Assembly (NCBI GenBank): GCA_003157675.1
Contig: PMKG01000069.1
Coordinates: 1,181 to 7,942 of the forward strand
Direction: 5' to 3'
Source of the DNA: Acidobacteriota bacterium
GTDB lineage: Bacteria; Acidobacteriota; Vicinamibacteria; Vicinamibacterales; Fen-181
DNA length: 6,762 bases
The notes beneath the pieces were generated by a model, which saw only the letters and a program-made list of their open reading frames with translations, ran no database searches and had not been told where the DNA came from. Both the position numbers and the translations under genes were made by a program. Each line of letters starts with the position of its first letter. The first letter of the stretch is position 1. This document shows positions 5,328 through 6,762 of this stretch, in pieces.

Positions 5328-6529
5328 GCAGCACGTTCGACGTCGCCATCATCGGCGGCGGCATCGTCGGAGCGGCGACGGGGATGGCGCTCGTCAAGCA
5401 GCCAGGCGTTCGCGTCGTCATCCTCGAAGCCGAGCCAGAGCTGGCCGCCCATCAGACCGGGCACAACAGCGGCGTCATCCACTCGGGCCTTTACTACAAG
5501 CCGGGATCGCTCAAGGCGGCCAACTGCGTCCAGGGGCGGGAGGCGATGTACCGGTTCTGCGAAGAGCACGGGATCGCCCACGACCGCTGCGGCAAGCTGG
5601 TGGTGGCGACCGAGCCGTCACACCTCCCCGCGCTCGACGAGCTGGAACGCCGCGGCCGGGCCAACGGCCTGGCCGGCCTGCGGCGCCTGCGGGCGGAAGA
5701 GCTGAGGGAGTACGAGCCGGCCGCGGCCGGCATTGCCGGGATGCTCGTTCCGCAGACCGGGATCGTCGACTACACGGCCGTCACGCAGGCGTTCGCGCGG
5801 ATCGTCGCCGGTGCCGGCGGCGAGGTCTGGACCTCGGCGCGCGTCGCCCGCGTGAAGCGCAACAACGGGGCGCTCGTCCTCGAGACGGCCAGGGGGCCGG
5901 TCGAGGCGCGCGCGCTCATCAACTGCGCCGGGCTGCAGTCGGACCGGGTCGCGCGGCTGTGCGGCGTCGAGCCGGGCGTCAAGATCGTGCCGTTCCGCGG
6001 CGAGTACTACGAGTTGGTGCCCGAGCGCCAATCGCTCGTTCGGAATCTCATCTACCCGGTGCCCGACCCGCGGTTCCCGTTCCTCGGCGTGCACTTCACG
6101 CGGATGATCGCCGGCGGCGTGGAGGCGGGGCCGAACGCCGTCCTGGCTTTCAAGCGCGAAGGCTATACGCGGACCAGCTTCTCGGCGCGCGACGCGGCCG
6201 AGATGTTCGCCTACTTCGGCTTCTGGCGAATGGCGGCCAAGTATTGGCCGATGGCCATCGGGGAGTGGCACCGGTCGTTCAGCAAGAGGGCGTTCGTCAA
6301 GGCGCTGCAGGGGCTGATTCCCGAGCTCCGTGACGAGGACGTCCATCCCAGCGGGGCGGGCGTCAGGGCCCAGGCTCTCGATCCGCACGGCGCCCTGCTC
6401 GACGACTTCCGGATCGTCGAGGCGGAGCGGATGGTGCACGTGCTCAACGCGCCCTCGCCAGCGGCCACCGCCTCGATCAGCATCGGGGAGGCGATCGCCG
6501 GGATGGCGAGGCGACGTTTCGGCATTTGA
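5324..6529 (+). CDS. lhgO: L-2-hydroxyglutarate oxidase (FAD-dependent)
   Basis: This 401-residue FAD enzyme of the DAO fold belongs to the LhgO/L2HGDH group (E. coli LhgO has 422 residues). It oxidises L-2-hydroxyglutarate to 2-oxoglutarate and passes electrons to the membrane quinone pool. The N-terminal Rossmann motif is DVAIIGGGIVG (6-16), with E35 placed to bind the FAD ribose. The group-typical HQTGHNSGVIHSGLYY (43-58) follows, then PQTGIVDY, the PFRGEYYEL segment, and a C-terminal NAPSPAATASISIGEAIA stretch that closes the FAD site. The start at 5324 is chosen because GGIVG must lie near the N-terminus. It overlaps the dehydrogenase stop as ATGA and has GGGGAAGGA (5304-5312) 11 bases upstream. 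The frame stays open upstream to 5243, but that part is translated as the end of the dehydrogenase. The usual csiD/gabDT glutarate-degradation neighbours of E. coli are not in view; the partners here are the dehydrogenase and citrate synthase, suggesting metabolite repair or redox shuttling. Confidence 0.93.
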   Translation: MSSTFDVAIIGGGIVGAATGMALVKQPGVRVVILEAEPELAAHQTGHNSGVIHSGLYYKPGSLKAANCVQGREAMYRFCEEHGIAHDRCGKLVVATEPSHLPALDELERRGRANGLAGLRRLRAEELREYEPAAAGIAGMLVPQTGIVDYTAVTQAFARIVAGAGGEVWTSARVARVKRNNGALVLETARGPVEARALINCAGLQSDRVARLCGVEPGVKIVPFRGEYYELVPERQSLVRNLIYPVPDPRFPFLGVHFTRMIAGGVEAGPNAVLAFKREGYTRTSFSARDAAEMFAYFGFWRMAAKYWPMAIGEWHRSFSKRAFVKALQGLIPELRDEDVHPSGAGVRAQALDPHGALLDDFRIVEAERMVHVLNAPSPAATASISIGEAIAGMARRRFGI

Positions 6530-6533
6530 AGGG

Positions 6534-6551
6534 CCTCCGGGTGGCCGGGGG
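6534..6551 (+). terminator. weak hairpin after lhgO
   Basis: CCTCCGG (6534-6540), a GTGG loop and CCGGGGG (6545-6551) can pair over 7 bp including one G-U pair, a few bases after the lhgO stop. No U-run follows. A second small dyad, CCGGC-GG-GCCGG, lies near 6569-6580 and is followed by TTT. Either could weakly end transcription before gltA, but GC-rich spacers fold easily, so the call is tentative. Confidence 0.25.
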
Positions 6552-6588
6552 GCGCCAATCGGCGGGGGCCGGCGGGCCGGTTTCGCAT

Positions 6589-6594
6589 TAGAAT
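6589..6594 (+). promoter_or_regulatory. candidate -10 element upstream of gltA
   Basis: TAGAAT matches five of six bases of the sigma-70 -10 consensus and stands out in a GC-rich spacer. No recognisable -35 lies 16-18 bases upstream (the sequence there is all G and C). The transcript would begin around 6601 within a small dyad and give a leader of about 45 bases before the gltA ATG. This suggests gltA has its own promoter in addition to any read-through from lhgO. Confidence 0.4.
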
Positions 6595-6596
6595 GT

Positions 6597-6610
6597 TCGG
6601 GTTCACCCGA
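6597..6610 (+). promoter_or_regulatory. perfect dyad at the presumed gltA transcription start
   Basis: TCGGGT (6597-6602), TC and ACCCGA (6605-6610) are exact inverted repeats, starting 3 bases after the candidate -10. The 2-base centre is too small for a stable RNA loop, so a protein-binding operator is more likely than a hairpin. No regulator can be named. Confidence 0.35.
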
Positions 6611-6647
6611 GGGGCCCGGGATCAACACAGCGAAGGGGAAGCAGTCT

Positions 6648-6762
6648 ATGTCCGAGACGGCGACACTCCAGGTGCAGGGCAAGACCTACAACCTGCCGAT
6701 CGTGGTCGGAACCGAGAACGAGGTTGCGGTCGACATCTCGAAACTGCGAGCCGAGTCCGGCG
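6648..6762 (+). CDS. gltA: citrate synthase, N-terminal fragment (runs off window)
   Basis: The first 38 codons are visible: MSETATLQVQGKTYNLPIV, then a GTENEVAVDISKLRAESG stretch. This matches the N-terminal beta-region of type II (hexameric, gram-negative-type) citrate synthases, where an ATL-x-x-x-GK-x-Y-x-LP segment is followed by G(T/S)EGE-x-AIDIS-LR. The enzyme condenses acetyl-CoA and oxaloacetate to citrate at the TCA-cycle entry. The ATG at 6648 is supported by AAGGGGAAG (6633-6641) with a 6-base spacer and by the family's usual N-terminus. Catalytic residues lie beyond the window. The 118-bp gap after lhgO contains its own candidate promoter, so co-transcription with the upstream pair is uncertain. 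Confidence 0.85.
   Translation, partial: MSETATLQVQGKTYNLPIVVGTENEVAVDISKLRAESG

Noticed and set aside
5618..6682. A 354-codon minus-strand frame opposite lhgO and the gltA start
   Set aside because: It is antisense to two recognised genes, with a composition typical of a GC-rich shadow frame and no motif.
1..6762. tRNA/rRNA genes, CRISPR arrays, insertion sequences, att sites or a defence system
   Set aside because: No cloverleaf-like sequence, regularly spaced repeats, transposase or terminal inverted repeats, or defence-type domains were seen; nearly all of the window is accounted for by the conserved genes listed.

Overview
The window is a very GC-rich bacterial chromosomal segment with ordinary housekeeping-type genes and no RNA genes, CRISPR arrays, insertion sequences or phage genes. 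Inference: the source is probably an acidobacterium (Vicinamibacteria-like) or close relative. The reasons are the base composition, the M56-peptidase/TonB fusion partner of a BlaI-type repressor, and the carboxypeptidase-regulatory-like fold followed by an ETVAVSA linker, a combination familiar from acidobacterial TonB-dependent receptors. This is not proven from the window alone.

Minus strand, 1-2314: a two-gene regulatory operon. A BlaI/MecI-family repressor (1866-2258) is translationally coupled by an ATGA overlap to a BlaR1-like M56 membrane metalloprotease (52-1869). The penicillin-binding sensor of classical BlaR1 is absent; the C-terminus carries a carboxypeptidase-regulatory-like domain and a TonB C-terminal domain. 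The operon has a strong promoter (TTGACA, 17 bp, TAGTTT). A 35-bp nested perfect dyad covers the -10 element and the ribosome-binding site and is very probably the repressor's own operator. A possible third gene may begin at the extreme left edge.

2295-2407 is non-coding and holds a degenerate heptanucleotide tandem repeat, plus a hairpin that straddles the stop codon of the next gene.

Minus strand, 2408-3889: a 13-helix-type sodium:solute symporter (SSS family) of unknown substrate, with its own candidate promoter. It diverges from the metabolic operon to its right across a hairpin-containing spacer (3890-4061).

Plus strand, 4062-6529: an Ldh-family (type 2) malate/lactate dehydrogenase overlaps an L-2-hydroxyglutarate oxidase gene (lhgO) by ATGA. 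After 118 bp the 5' end of a citrate synthase gene (gltA) begins and runs off the window. Together these point to central carbon and TCA metabolism. The dehydrogenase-LhgO pair makes biochemical sense as metabolite repair or an NAD(P)H-to-quinone shuttle, since malate dehydrogenases are known to make L-2-hydroxyglutarate as a side product and LhgO reoxidises it to 2-oxoglutarate. The dehydrogenase also carries an unusual 40-residue cysteine-containing N-terminal extension.
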